Assembly: GCA_947628595.1 (NCBI GenBank)
Contig: CANRAN010000035.1
Location: 1 to 10,171, forward strand
Source of the DNA: an uncultured Clostridia bacterium
Lineage (GTDB): Bacteria; Bacillota; Clostridia; Oscillospirales; Acutalibacteraceae
DNA: 10,171 bases
Reading direction: 5' to 3'
Both the position numbers and the translations under genes were made by a program. The notes beneath the pieces are model-generated. The model was not told the DNA's origin, ran no database searches, and worked only from the letters and a program-made list of their open reading frames with translations. This document shows, piece by piece, positions 1 to 6,259 of this stretch; the first letter of the stretch is position 1; each line of letters opens with the position of its first letter.

Positions 1-1650
1 TCCGACAGAAACGGTATGTATATTGAAATTACCGTTAAAAGAGAGGCTTCACCTCAGATAGTTCTTAATAATCTGTTCAAGTATTCGCAGCTTCAGGTTA
101 CATTCGGAATTATTATGCTTGCAATAGTAAACGGTGTTCCGAAGGTTCTTAACCTCAAGGATATTATACAAAATTATATTGATTTTCAGGTTGAGATTAT
201 CACAAGAAGAACAGTATATGATCTGAAAAAGGCGGAAGAAAGGGCTCATATACTTGAAGGTCTTAAAATTGCAATAGATTTTATTGATGAGGTTATAAAG
301 ATAATACGTTCCTCAAAGGATACACCCACAGCAAAGCAAAGACTTTCCGAACGTTTCGGACTTGATGATGTGCAGACTCAGGCAATAGTTGATATGAGAT
401 TAAGACAGCTTTCAGGTCTGGAAAGAGAAAAAATTGAAGAAGAGCTTCGGGTACTTCTTGAAAAAATTGACTATTACAAGAAAATACTCGAGGACGGAGA
501 AATGTTGCTTGGTATTATAAAAACCGAGCTTGGGGAAATCAAGAAGAAATATAATGATGAACGCCGGACAGAGATAGCAGCTGTAAGCGGTGAGGTTGAT
601 ATTGAGGATCTTATCCCGTATGAGGATTGTGTTCTTACAATGACTAACCTCGGTTATGTAAAAAGACAGAAAATTGATACATACCACACACAACGCAGGG
701 GCGGCAGAGGTATAAGCGGAATGAACAGACGTGATGAGGATGTCGCAACGGATATGTTTGTCATAGGAACACATGACCATGTATTGTTCTTTACAAATAT
801 GGGAAAAGTTTACAGGCTTAAATGCTATGAAATTCCCGAAGGCTCAAGAACATCAAAGGGAATGAATATCAATAACCTGCTTCCTCTGAGCAGCGAGGAA
901 AAGGTTACATCAATGATAAGAATACCCGAAAACGGCGATGAGGATAAATACCTTGTAATGATAACAAAAAAGGGTATTATAAAAAGAACCGCTACAAAGG
1001 AATTTTACAGTAATCGAAAGGGCGGACTTATTGCTATTGACCTTGACGAGGATGACGAGCTTGTATGGGTACGTCTTACGGACGGACAGAGCGAATTGCT
1101 TGTTGCAACAAGAAACGGTATGGCAATACGCTTCAAGGAAACAGATGTGAGGGCAATGGGCAGAGGGGCCAGAGGTGTTAAGGCAATAACTCTGAGAGGT
1201 GATGACAGTGTTATAGGTATGTCAATTCTGAGAGAAAGTGCTCTTATCCTAACGGTTTCCGAAACCGGATATGGCAGACTTTCAGAAATTGAGGATTACC
1301 GTATTCAGTCAAGAGGCGGATTTGGTCTTACCAATTATCACACAGAAAAATTCGGTAAGGTTGCCGCAATAAAGGCTGTTGATCTCGACGATGATATTAT
1401 AATAATTTCCGATAGCGGTGTCATTATAAGAATTGAGGCATCCTCTGTCAGAATATGTGCAAGACCATCGAAGGGTGTTATCGTTATGAAAACAGGTGAC
1501 GGAAGTAAGGTTGCTACTATTGCAAGAGCACCGCATGAGGAGAGTGACGAGATATCCGAGGGAGCGGAGAAATCTGATATTTCCGGGGAAATAGTTAATA
1601 CGGAAGATGAAAAAGGAGAAAATGAAGCTTCCGGGGAAAATAAGGAATAA
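1..1650 (+). CDS. gyrA: DNA gyrase subunit A, C-terminal part (5' end outside window)
   Basis: Subunit A of gyrase, the ATP-dependent type II topoisomerase that introduces negative supercoils. The frame is open from base 1 to the TAA at 1648-1650, giving 549 residues. The family usually has about 800-850, so roughly the first 280, including the active-site tyrosine, lie upstream. The fragment starts in the breakage-reunion core, passes through the coiled-coil region (the DLKKAEERAHILEGLKIAID stretch, then RLRQLSGLEREKIEEEL) and continues into the beta-pinwheel DNA-wrapping domain. The GyrA box QRRGGRG at 691-711 (fragment residues 231-237) separates GyrA from ParC. The last ~35 residues form a Glu/Ser/Gly-rich acidic tail, which is common in GyrA. 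No clean terminator follows directly; the first strong hairpin plus U-tract is at 1783-1807, behind a structured RNA. Confidence 0.97.
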   Translation, partial: SDRNGMYIEITVKREASPQIVLNNLFKYSQLQVTFGIIMLAIVNGVPKVLNLKDIIQNYIDFQVEIITRRTVYDLKKAEERAHILEGLKIAIDFIDEVIKIIRSSKDTPTAKQRLSERFGLDDVQTQAIVDMRLRQLSGLEREKIEEELRVLLEKIDYYKKILEDGEMLLGIIKTELGEIKKKYNDERRTEIAAVSGEVDIEDLIPYEDCVLTMTNLGYVKRQKIDTYHTQRRGGRGISGMNRRDEDVATDMFVIGTHDHVLFFTNMGKVYRLKCYEIPEGSRTSKGMNINNLLPLSSEEKVTSMIRIPENGDEDKYLVMITKKGIIKRTATKEFYSNRKGGLIAIDLDEDDELVWVRLTDGQSELLVATRNGMAIRFKETDVRAMGRGARGVKAITLRGDDSVIGMSILRESALILTVSETGYGRLSEIEDYRIQSRGGFGLTNYHTEKFGKVAAIKAVDLDDDIIIISDSGVIIRIEASSVRICARPSKGVIVMKTGDGSKVATIARAPHEESDEISEGAEKSDISGEIVNTEDEKGENEASGENKE

Positions 1651-1670
1651 TATTTTTAATGAAAACAGAA

Positions 1671-1774
1671 TATGGGTCAGTTCGTGACCATCCTGACCAT
1701 AAACAAAACTACGGAGAAGTACCGCCGCTGCAAATATCCCTTTTGTGGATATAAGCAGTGGTGGGTATGTTACT
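1671..1774 (+). ncRNA. Structured leader RNA, candidate riboswitch upstream of queuosine-salvage genes
   Basis: This stretch folds by eye into a compact design. P1 pairs 1671-1680 with 1693-1701 (TATGGGTCAG with CTGACCATA, one bulged G). The P1 loop bases 1681-1685 (TTCGT) pair with ACGGA at 1711-1715 as a pseudoknot across the A-rich linker AAACAAAACT. Then comes a long hairpin: CCGCCGCTGC (1722-1731) with GCAGTGGTGG (1755-1764, two G-U pairs), an AA/AA internal loop, and ATATCC/GGATAT (1734-1739/1747-1752). An intrinsic terminator follows at 1783-1807. GGTCA at 1675-1679 could instead pair with TGACC at 1685-1689, so two folds compete. I do not recognise a specific Rfam family. A pseudoknot with an A-rich strand, a terminator and a downstream queuosine transporter together suggest a preQ1-type riboswitch (possibly class III), by inference. 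It could also be only gyrA 3' UTR structure. Confidence 0.5.
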
Positions 1775-1782
1775 ATTTTTAT

Positions 1783-1807
1783 AGGACGCCGTATGGTGTC
1801 CTTTTTT
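1783..1807 (+). terminator. Intrinsic terminator, possible riboswitch expression platform
   Basis: AGGACGCC (1783-1790) pairs with GGTGTCCT (1795-1802) as an 8-bp stem with one G-U pair and a GTAT loop. The six-T run at 1802-1807 follows at once. It ends gyrA transcription or acts as the off-switch of the structured RNA before it. No convincing promoter lies between it and the next gene. The best match (TTGCCA, 18 bases, TATAAC at 1834-1863) would start transcription at that gene's ribosome binding site, so the downstream pair probably depends on read-through. Confidence 0.85.
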
Positions 1808-1882
1808 GTTAGGATCAAAATATTTTTGTTTATTTGCCAGGATTGGATTCAAAAATTTATAACAAAAAGGTGATTATTTATT

Positions 1883-2608
1883 ATGAACAGGTACAGTACT
1901 ATTGAAAAGAAAAATCCCAGAGAAATTGTACTTCTGAGAGGAAGCGGGTGTAAATGGAAAAAATGTATTTATTGTGATTATCACTTAGATTTATGTAAGG
2001 ATGAAGAAGAAAATTTCCGGCTTAACAGTGAGGTACTTCAGAATGTTAGGGGTACATATAAAAGGCTTGAGGTTATAAATTCGGGCAGCTTTACGGAGCT
2101 TGACAAAAAAACATATGATCTTATAGAAGATATTTGTCTTGATAGGGGAATAAAAACGCTGTATTTTGAAAGCCATTATATGTATAAGGATAAATCAATT
2201 GCCGCAAAAAAGTATTTTTTTGAAAAGGGTATAACTCTGAAAATAAAGACGGGGGTTGAAACCTTTGACGAGGAATATAGGGAAAGATATCTGCATAAGG
2301 GATTTGGCTTTGTCGGTGTTGATAAAATATCTGAATTTGCGGATGAAATATGTTTGCTTTTCGGATTAAAGGGACAGACAGAGGAAAGCATGAAAAGGGA
2401 TATTGAAACAGGTCTTGCAAATTTTGAAAGGATTTGTATCAACATCATGAATAAAAATTCCACACCTGTTTTGCCTGACAAAAAGGTAATAAATACATTT
2501 AAGGATAAAATTTTACCTATTTATCAAAATAGTGACAGGGTGGATATACTTATGGATAACCTTGAATTCGGAATAGGTACTAAAATACAGGAGGTTTTTT
2601 TAAAATGA
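1883..2608 (+). CDS. Small radical SAM protein, probable queuine lyase (QueL-like) in queuosine precursor salvage
   Basis: A 241-residue protein. Near the N-terminus it has GSGCKWKKCIYCDYH with cysteines at 23, 28 and 31, i.e. CX4CX2C rather than the usual radical SAM CX3CX2C. An aromatic residue precedes the last Cys, as is typical of [4Fe-4S] radical SAM enzymes. The rest is compatible with a partial TIM barrel (KTGVETFDEEYRERYLHKGF, then LLFGLKGQTEESMKRDIETG, which looks like the family's later strands). The start at 1883 has AAAAGGTGAT about 8 bases upstream. The stop overlaps the start of a YhhQ-type transporter (ATGA), so the two are translationally coupled. A radical SAM subgroup in gut clostridia (QueL) converts queuine to preQ1, and the transporter neighbour fits that role. 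The substrate assignment is inference; radical SAM membership is firm. Confidence 0.75.
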   Translation: MNRYSTIEKKNPREIVLLRGSGCKWKKCIYCDYHLDLCKDEEENFRLNSEVLQNVRGTYKRLEVINSGSFTELDKKTYDLIEDICLDRGIKTLYFESHYMYKDKSIAAKKYFFEKGITLKIKTGVETFDEEYRERYLHKGFGFVGVDKISEFADEICLLFGLKGQTEESMKRDIETGLANFERICINIMNKNSTPVLPDKKVINTFKDKILPIYQNSDRVDILMDNLEFGIGTKIQEVFLK

Positions 2609-3336
2609 ATAATGTATTCGGAGCATATGCAAATGAAATCCTTCTAATATTATCGCTTGTTGTGATATTTGGCTCAGTCCTGCCGGCATACAAATTTTTC
2701 GGAAAATACGGGCTGTATGCTATGACAATTATAGCAACAATTACAGCAAATATTGAATGTCTCATAATGATAAGGGCTTTCGGTATGGAGCAGACACTGG
2801 GAAATGTTCTGTTTGCCGTTACGTTCCTTATAACAGATATCCTCAGCGAGAATGAGAGTAAAAAAGATGCAAACAGGGCAGTTATATTAGGAATATTTTC
2901 ATCACTGTTTTTTGTTATCATTACCCAGAGCTGGATGTTGTATATCCCGTCTGAATCTGATTTTATTATGCCGTCCATAAAGGAGGTATTTTCAAATACA
3001 CCGAGAATGATGTTTTCCTCATTGATTGTCTATGCTGTATCCCAATTTATGGATGTTCAGCTCTATCATGCATGGTGGAAGTTTACTGAAAAGCTAAGCG
3101 GAAATAAAAGAAAATTTCTATGGCTGAGGAATAACGGCTCTACCCTAATATCCCAAATTCTTAATACTGCATTGTTTACACTTCTTGCTTTTTTCGGAAC
3201 TTATGATTTTCAGACACTTATAAGTATTATGCTGTCGAGCTATGTAATATTTGTGGTGACAAGCATTTGTGATACTCCTGTTGTTTATCTTGCGAGGAAA
3301 ATCAGAGAATCAAGAAAATTAAAGGTTCAAAAGTAA
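2605..3336 (+). CDS. yhhQ: YhhQ/VUT-family queuosine precursor transporter
   Basis: A 243-residue integral membrane protein with about six or seven hydrophobic segments (near residues 10-28, 35-55, 65-80, 92-112, 135-150, 178-198, 205-225). Family signatures are visible: FLITDILSENES at 74-85, SQFMDVQLYHAWW at 146-158, and WLRNNGSTLISQ at 173-184 before the penultimate helix. Escherichia coli YhhQ (about 220 residues) imports preQ0 and preQ1; homologues elsewhere import queuine. AGGAGG at 2589-2594 lies 10 bases before the ATG, which overlaps the stop of the radical SAM gene. Import of a 7-deazaguanine base followed by processing by the neighbour would feed tRNA-guanine transglycosylase, which is not in this window. 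The exact substrate (queuine, preQ1 or preQ0) cannot be read from the sequence. Confidence 0.88.
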   Translation: MNNVFGAYANEILLILSLVVIFGSVLPAYKFFGKYGLYAMTIIATITANIECLIMIRAFGMEQTLGNVLFAVTFLITDILSENESKKDANRAVILGIFSSLFFVIITQSWMLYIPSESDFIMPSIKEVFSNTPRMMFSSLIVYAVSQFMDVQLYHAWWKFTEKLSGNKRKFLWLRNNGSTLISQILNTALFTLLAFFGTYDFQTLISIMLSSYVIFVVTSICDTPVVYLARKIRESRKLKVQK

Positions 3337-3365
3337 CATAACAGTAACATAAGGTTTATTATAAT
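3332..3365 (+). promoter_or_regulatory. Promoter with 11-bp-period direct repeat in place of a -35 box
   Basis: A perfect TATAAT at 3360-3365 has no usable -35 at 17 or 18 bases. AGTAACATAA occurs there twice instead, at 3332-3341 and 3343-3352, one helical turn apart (11-bp period), ending 7 bases before the -10. Tandem repeats with this geometry are typical of OmpR/PhoB-family response regulators that recruit polymerase at weak -35 regions. GTAACA is one base off the Bacillus PhoP half-site TTAACA. The first repeat overlaps the yhhQ stop codon. The likely target is the LuxR-HTH gene starting at 3435. The identity of the regulator is inference. Confidence 0.5.
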
Positions 3366-3434
3366 ATTTATGGATCAACATAACTGTGCTGCTTTCAAAA
3401 ATAATAAAGAAATTTATATTTGGAGTGGAGCATT

Positions 3435-4676
3435 ATGAAAAAGGAAAAAGGGAAAAAATCAGATCTCCGTATTTCTATTAAGCAGCCGAAAAATTTTTCG
3501 GCTGCATTTTACAATGATTATGACGGACGGATTATTTTGAAGCAAGCTGACGAAACCTATCTCAAACTGTCCTGTTGCACAGAAAATGATATAGGGTCAG
3601 ATATACGTAATATTTTTGAAAATGATGAGTATAGGAGGATAAAATATTATTTCGACAGTTATAAGGGACATAATTTTAGTTTAAAATTTGTAGAAAAATT
3701 TGCTAATTGCAGAGATTTATTGTGGGAAGTAAACGCTCTTGCTAATTATCCGCTGATAAAATTTGAAGGTCACCTTATAGATAAAGGTCAAAATCATATA
3801 ATGGGTAAATTAACACCCAACAATAAAGAAGATAAAAATTATGGGATAATTATAGTAAGTAAAAATCATTCAGGATATTCTATTGAGTTTTGCAGCGATA
3901 ATATTGCAGAAAAACTTCCAAGCGGATTTTTAGAAAAGCATATTGATACGGAAACAGTATATATTCCGGAACCGATAAAATTGTGTATTGACGAGAGAAG
4001 AGAAATAGAAGGTAATGATATATTTGGATTACCCGAAGGGAAAGAGGAATTTCTTCATATACACGCAAAGCCTATATGTAGAAATGATCAAAAGGCAGCG
4101 GTTGTTGAAATATGTCTTTCGGATTCGGGTAATAAAAATCAGGAATATGAAACAGAAACCGACGAGTTCCTCCAAAAAAATATCATAGGAAGTGGTATAA
4201 TAAGCTGTGAAATGCAGAATAAGATGTTTTTTGAGGATATAAATATTTATCTTGCAAGGCTTATAAGAGAAGGAAAAATAAGCAAGGATGCATTAGTAAA
4301 TGCACATCCGTTTCGCAGTGCAATTTCTGAAAAACTGTCAAGTTTCGGAAAATTTTCATTTTATAATGCTAAAAATGAAAAAATGGATTATATCATGGGT
4401 GCTATACCTGTGATAGAGTGTGGGGACGCTGTAAGGATATTTGTATTTGTTATATCAACCGGAAACAGAGATATTATTGACACGAGTATTTTAAATAAGC
4501 TTACTCCAAGGGAAGGAAATGTATTGAGGCTTGTTGCAGAAGGCTTTGACAACAAGCATATAAGTCAGGTATTAAATATAACTGAGGGTACGGCAAAAAG
4601 AGAATTATTTTGCTGCTACAAGAAGCTCGGCGTAAAAAATAAAATAGAAATAATAAGAAAGCTTTATCACCTTTAA
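3435..4676 (+). CDS. LuxR-type HTH transcriptional regulator with unrecognised N-terminal sensor region
   Basis: A 413-residue protein. Residues 356-413 form a LuxR/GerE-type helix-turn-helix: LTPREGNVLRLVAEG, then DNKHISQVLNITEGTAKREL as the helix-turn-helix, then KKLGVKNKIEII. The first ~350 residues match nothing I can name. The start (YNDYDGRIILKQADETYLKL, near residues 26-45) is PAS-like in flavour, but this is weak. There is no receiver domain, signal peptide or membrane helix, so it is probably a cytoplasmic one-component regulator. The ATG at 3435 is chosen because GGAGTGGAG (3422-3430) sits just before it; a TTG at 3420 in the same frame has no ribosome binding site. A perfect 24-bp palindrome lies inside codons 17-24. 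Targets are unknown; the neighbouring small gene at 4765 has its own promoter and is a candidate. Confidence 0.85.
   Translation: MKKEKGKKSDLRISIKQPKNFSAAFYNDYDGRIILKQADETYLKLSCCTENDIGSDIRNIFENDEYRRIKYYFDSYKGHNFSLKFVEKFANCRDLLWEVNALANYPLIKFEGHLIDKGQNHIMGKLTPNNKEDKNYGIIIVSKNHSGYSIEFCSDNIAEKLPSGFLEKHIDTETVYIPEPIKLCIDERREIEGNDIFGLPEGKEEFLHIHAKPICRNDQKAAVVEICLSDSGNKNQEYETETDEFLQKNIIGSGIISCEMQNKMFFEDINIYLARLIREGKISKDALVNAHPFRSAISEKLSSFGKFSFYNAKNEKMDYIMGAIPVIECGDAVRIFVFVISTGNRDIIDTSILNKLTPREGNVLRLVAEGFDNKHISQVLNITEGTAKRELFCCYKKLGVKNKIEIIRKLYHL
3482..3505. repeat. Perfect 24-bp palindrome inside the LuxR-HTH gene
   Basis: The left half GCAGCCGAAAAA (3482-3493) is followed directly by its exact reverse complement (3494-3505), then ATTTT. 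As RNA it gives a hairpin of about ten pairs with an AATT loop. As DNA it is a fully symmetric site. It starts 47 bases after the start codon and encodes part of the N-terminus. It could be a protein-binding site, an intragenic attenuator, or the 3' hairpin for transcripts from the salvage operon. The U-run after it is short for an intrinsic terminator. Confidence 0.75.
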
Positions 4677-4694
4677 ATATCAACTTTTGTTATA

Positions 4695-4748
4695 TTGAAA
4701 AATCAGTCGGGTTTATTGTATAATGTTAAGCAATAAAAATTATACAAT
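4695..4748 (+). promoter_or_regulatory. Sigma-A promoter with inverted repeat over the -10 box
   Basis: TTGAAA (4695-4700), an 18-base spacer and TATAAT (4719-4724) form a good vegetative promoter for the small gene at 4765. ATTGTATAA (4715-4723), overlapping the -10, is repeated in perfect inverse as TTATACAAT (4740-4748) with a 16-base gap that spans the expected transcription start. This could be an operator. The AT-rich arms partly restate the -10 motif, so chance symmetry is possible. Confidence 0.65.
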
Positions 4749-4764
4749 CTGAGGAGAGATATAA

Positions 4765-5037
4765 ATGTCATCGACCGGCTTGTTTATATACAAAAATAAT
4801 GAGTATAATTATGAAATAATTAAAAGCACCGTATTTATTGAGGAATACGGAAATGCTTCAGTTTACGGGATAAGAGCTTATAATGATGATGGCAGTGAAT
4901 ATAACATTGTTGAGGATATTTCTGATGATTTTGATTCCGTAGAAAGATTATGCAGACTTATGTGCAGCGAAAATGTTTGTCCTATTCATTTGGTAAATAT
5001 TGCAGAAGATTTTATAAATGATCCACACAGTATATAA
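4765..5037 (+). CDS. Small DUF6514-like protein of unknown function
   Basis: A 90-residue soluble acidic protein with no signal peptide or membrane segment. The start is supported by GAGGAG (4751-4756), 8 bases before the ATG. The first half looks like an antiparallel beta unit (YNYEIIKSTVFIEEYG, then YGIRAYN); the second half is helical (FDSVERLCRLMCSENVCPIHLVNIAEDFI). This pattern resembles the DUF6514 family of clostridia, small proteins with no assigned function; I make that link from memory of family style, not from a search. It is a single-gene unit with its own promoter and a terminator directly after it. It contains three cysteines (C63, C67 and C72), but the spacing is not a known metal site. 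Confidence 0.75.
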   Translation: MSSTGLFIYKNNEYNYEIIKSTVFIEEYGNASVYGIRAYNDDGSEYNIVEDISDDFDSVERLCRLMCSENVCPIHLVNIAEDFINDPHSI

Positions 5038-5044
5038 AATATTG

Positions 5045-5078
5045 AATGCTCCGCAGAAATATAATCCTACGGAGCATT
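5045..5078. terminator. Bidirectional intrinsic terminator between convergent genes
   Basis: AATGCTCCG (5045-5053) and CGGAGCATT (5070-5078) form a perfect 9-bp stem with a 16-base loop. T-rich sequence follows on both strands (TTATATTTG on plus; TTCAATATTTTA on minus). It lies 7 bases after the stop of the small plus-strand gene and 9 bases beyond the stop of minus-strand ychF, so it can serve both. Confidence 0.85.
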
Positions 5079-5087
5079 TATATTTGA

Positions 5088-6185
5088 TTATACATTAAAT
5101 CTGAAAAGAACGATATCTCCGTCTTTCATTACATAATCCTTACCCTCGGAACGTACAAGACCTTTTTCCTTTGCTGCTGCCATTGAGCCGCATTCCATAA
5201 GCTCATCATAAGAAACAACCTCAGCACGGATAAAGCCCCTTTCAAAATCGGTATGTATTTTTCCCGCAGCCTGGGGTGCTTTCGTTCCCTTTACTATCGT
5301 CCATGCCCTTACTTCCTGCTTACCGGCAGTCAGATAGGATATCAGCCCAAGAAGGTCATAGCACGCAGTTATAAGTCTATCAAGACCTGATTCCTCAAGT
5401 CCCATTTCAGAAAGAAACAGATCCTTTTCCTCATTCTCCATACCTGCTATTTCAGCTTCTATTTCGGCACATATCGGAAGAACTGCGGCATTCTCGGATT
5501 CCGCTATCTTCTTTACTATGTCATAGTACGGATTCCCGTCTGCCGAGCCGTTTTTGAAATCACTGTCGCTGAGGTTTGCAGCATATATTATTGGTTTATT
5601 TGTAAGCAGTGATACAGTGGAAAGCAATTCCGACTCCTCCGGTGTACATTCAACAGAACGAGCCGGTCTGCCCTCGTCAAGTGCCTCCTTTACCCTTTTA
5701 AAAAAGTCGAGATCAGCTTGATATTTCTTATCACCCTTTATAAGCTTTTGAGTTTTGTCAATTCTTCTGTCAAGTATTTCGATATCCGAAAGAATAAGCT
5801 CAACATTAATTGTATCAATATCTCTTTTCGGATCGATGCTTCCGTCTACATGAATTATATCATCATTTTCAAAGCAGCGTACAACATGAACGATTGCGTC
5901 AACCTCACGAATGTTTGAAAGAAATTTATTTCCGAGTCCTTCTCCCTTGGATGCACCCTTAACAAGACCCGCAATATCAACAAATTCGATAGTAGCAGGT
6001 GTATATTTTTCAGGCTCATACATCTTGGCAAGCTCGTCAAGCCTTTTGTCGGGAACGGCTACAACACCCACATTCGGTTCTATCGTACAGAACGGATAAT
6101 TTGCAGACTGAGCTCCTGCATTTGTTATAGCATTGAAAAGTGTGCTTTTGCCGACATTCGGCAGACCTACGATTCCTAATTTCAT
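5088..6185 (-). CDS. ychF: YchF/OLA1-family redox-regulated ATPase
   Basis: A 365-residue Obg-like P-loop protein of normal family length (about 363). G1 is GLPNVGKST at 7-15, DIAG at 70-73 is the G3 motif, and KGASKGEGLGNKFL (76-89) is the typical family stretch. The G4 position reads NLSD (204-207) instead of NKxD; a changed G4 is the family hallmark behind its preference for ATP over GTP. Residues ~130-190 hold the helical insertion and ~282-365 the C-terminal TGS domain (TIVKGTKAPQAAGKIHTDFE). Cys33 in PFCTIEP matches the conserved redox-sensitive cysteine region. YchF binds ribosomes and has been linked to stress responses and control of translation start choice. AGGAAAGGA lies before the ATG, and the gene has its own candidate promoter. 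Confidence 0.97.
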   Translation of the reverse strand: MKLGIVGLPNVGKSTLFNAITNAGAQSANYPFCTIEPNVGVVAVPDKRLDELAKMYEPEKYTPATIEFVDIAGLVKGASKGEGLGNKFLSNIREVDAIVHVVRCFENDDIIHVDGSIDPKRDIDTINVELILSDIEILDRRIDKTQKLIKGDKKYQADLDFFKRVKEALDEGRPARSVECTPEESELLSTVSLLTNKPIIYAANLSDSDFKNGSADGNPYYDIVKKIAESENAAVLPICAEIEAEIAGMENEEKDLFLSEMGLEESGLDRLITACYDLLGLISYLTAGKQEVRAWTIVKGTKAPQAAGKIHTDFERGFIRAEVVSYDELMECGSMAAAKEKGLVRSEGKDYVMKDGDIVLFRFNV

Positions 6186-6224
6186 AAATACGTTCCTTTC
6201 CTCGGGTTTATTTGTCTGTATTAG

Positions 6225-6253
6225 ATAATAACATATTTTTTCATTTTATACAA
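6225..6253 (-). promoter_or_regulatory. Candidate sigma-A promoter for ychF
   Basis: Read on the minus strand: TTGTAT (6253-6248), a 17-base spacer, TATTAT (6230-6225). This would start transcription about 35 bases before the ychF ATG, leaving room for the AGGAAAGGA ribosome binding site. It lies just downstream of the metallophosphoesterase stop, so ychF can be transcribed alone or also by read-through, since no terminator is visible in the 74-base gap. Confidence 0.5.
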
Positions 6254-6259
6254 GAGCCT

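Noticed and set aside
1622..1687. A 21-codon ORF overlapping the end of gyrA in another frame, with AAGGAG just upstream, ending inside the structured RNA
   Set aside because: The ribosome binding site is only 3 bases from the ATG, the peptide shows no run of a meaningful amino acid, and the purine-rich sequence is explained by the acidic gyrA tail.
1716..1732. GAAGTACCGCCGCTG resembles the end of a T-box (GGTACCGCG-like)
   Set aside because: The T-box core TGGNACC is not present and there is no Stem I or specifier loop upstream; the bases are better explained as the 5' arm of the long hairpin.
1309..1818. Long minus-strand frame across the gyrA end and the intergenic structure
   Set aside because: It overlaps well-supported GyrA coding sequence and runs through the terminator hairpin; the product resembles no protein I know.
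1834..1863. TTGCCA and TATAAC with 18-base spacing before the radical SAM gene
   Set aside because: Both boxes are weak and the start would fall on the ribosome binding site, leaving no usable leader. Read-through from upstream is more likely.
2981..2989. AAAGGAGGT, a perfect ribosome-binding-like sequence inside yhhQ
   Set aside because: The nearest in-phase ATG is too far downstream and the transporter frame continues without interruption; it encodes Lys-Glu-Val in context.
3420..3434. TTG start five codons upstream for the LuxR-HTH gene
   Set aside because: It has no ribosome binding site and lies over the GGAGTGGAG that serves the ATG at 3435.
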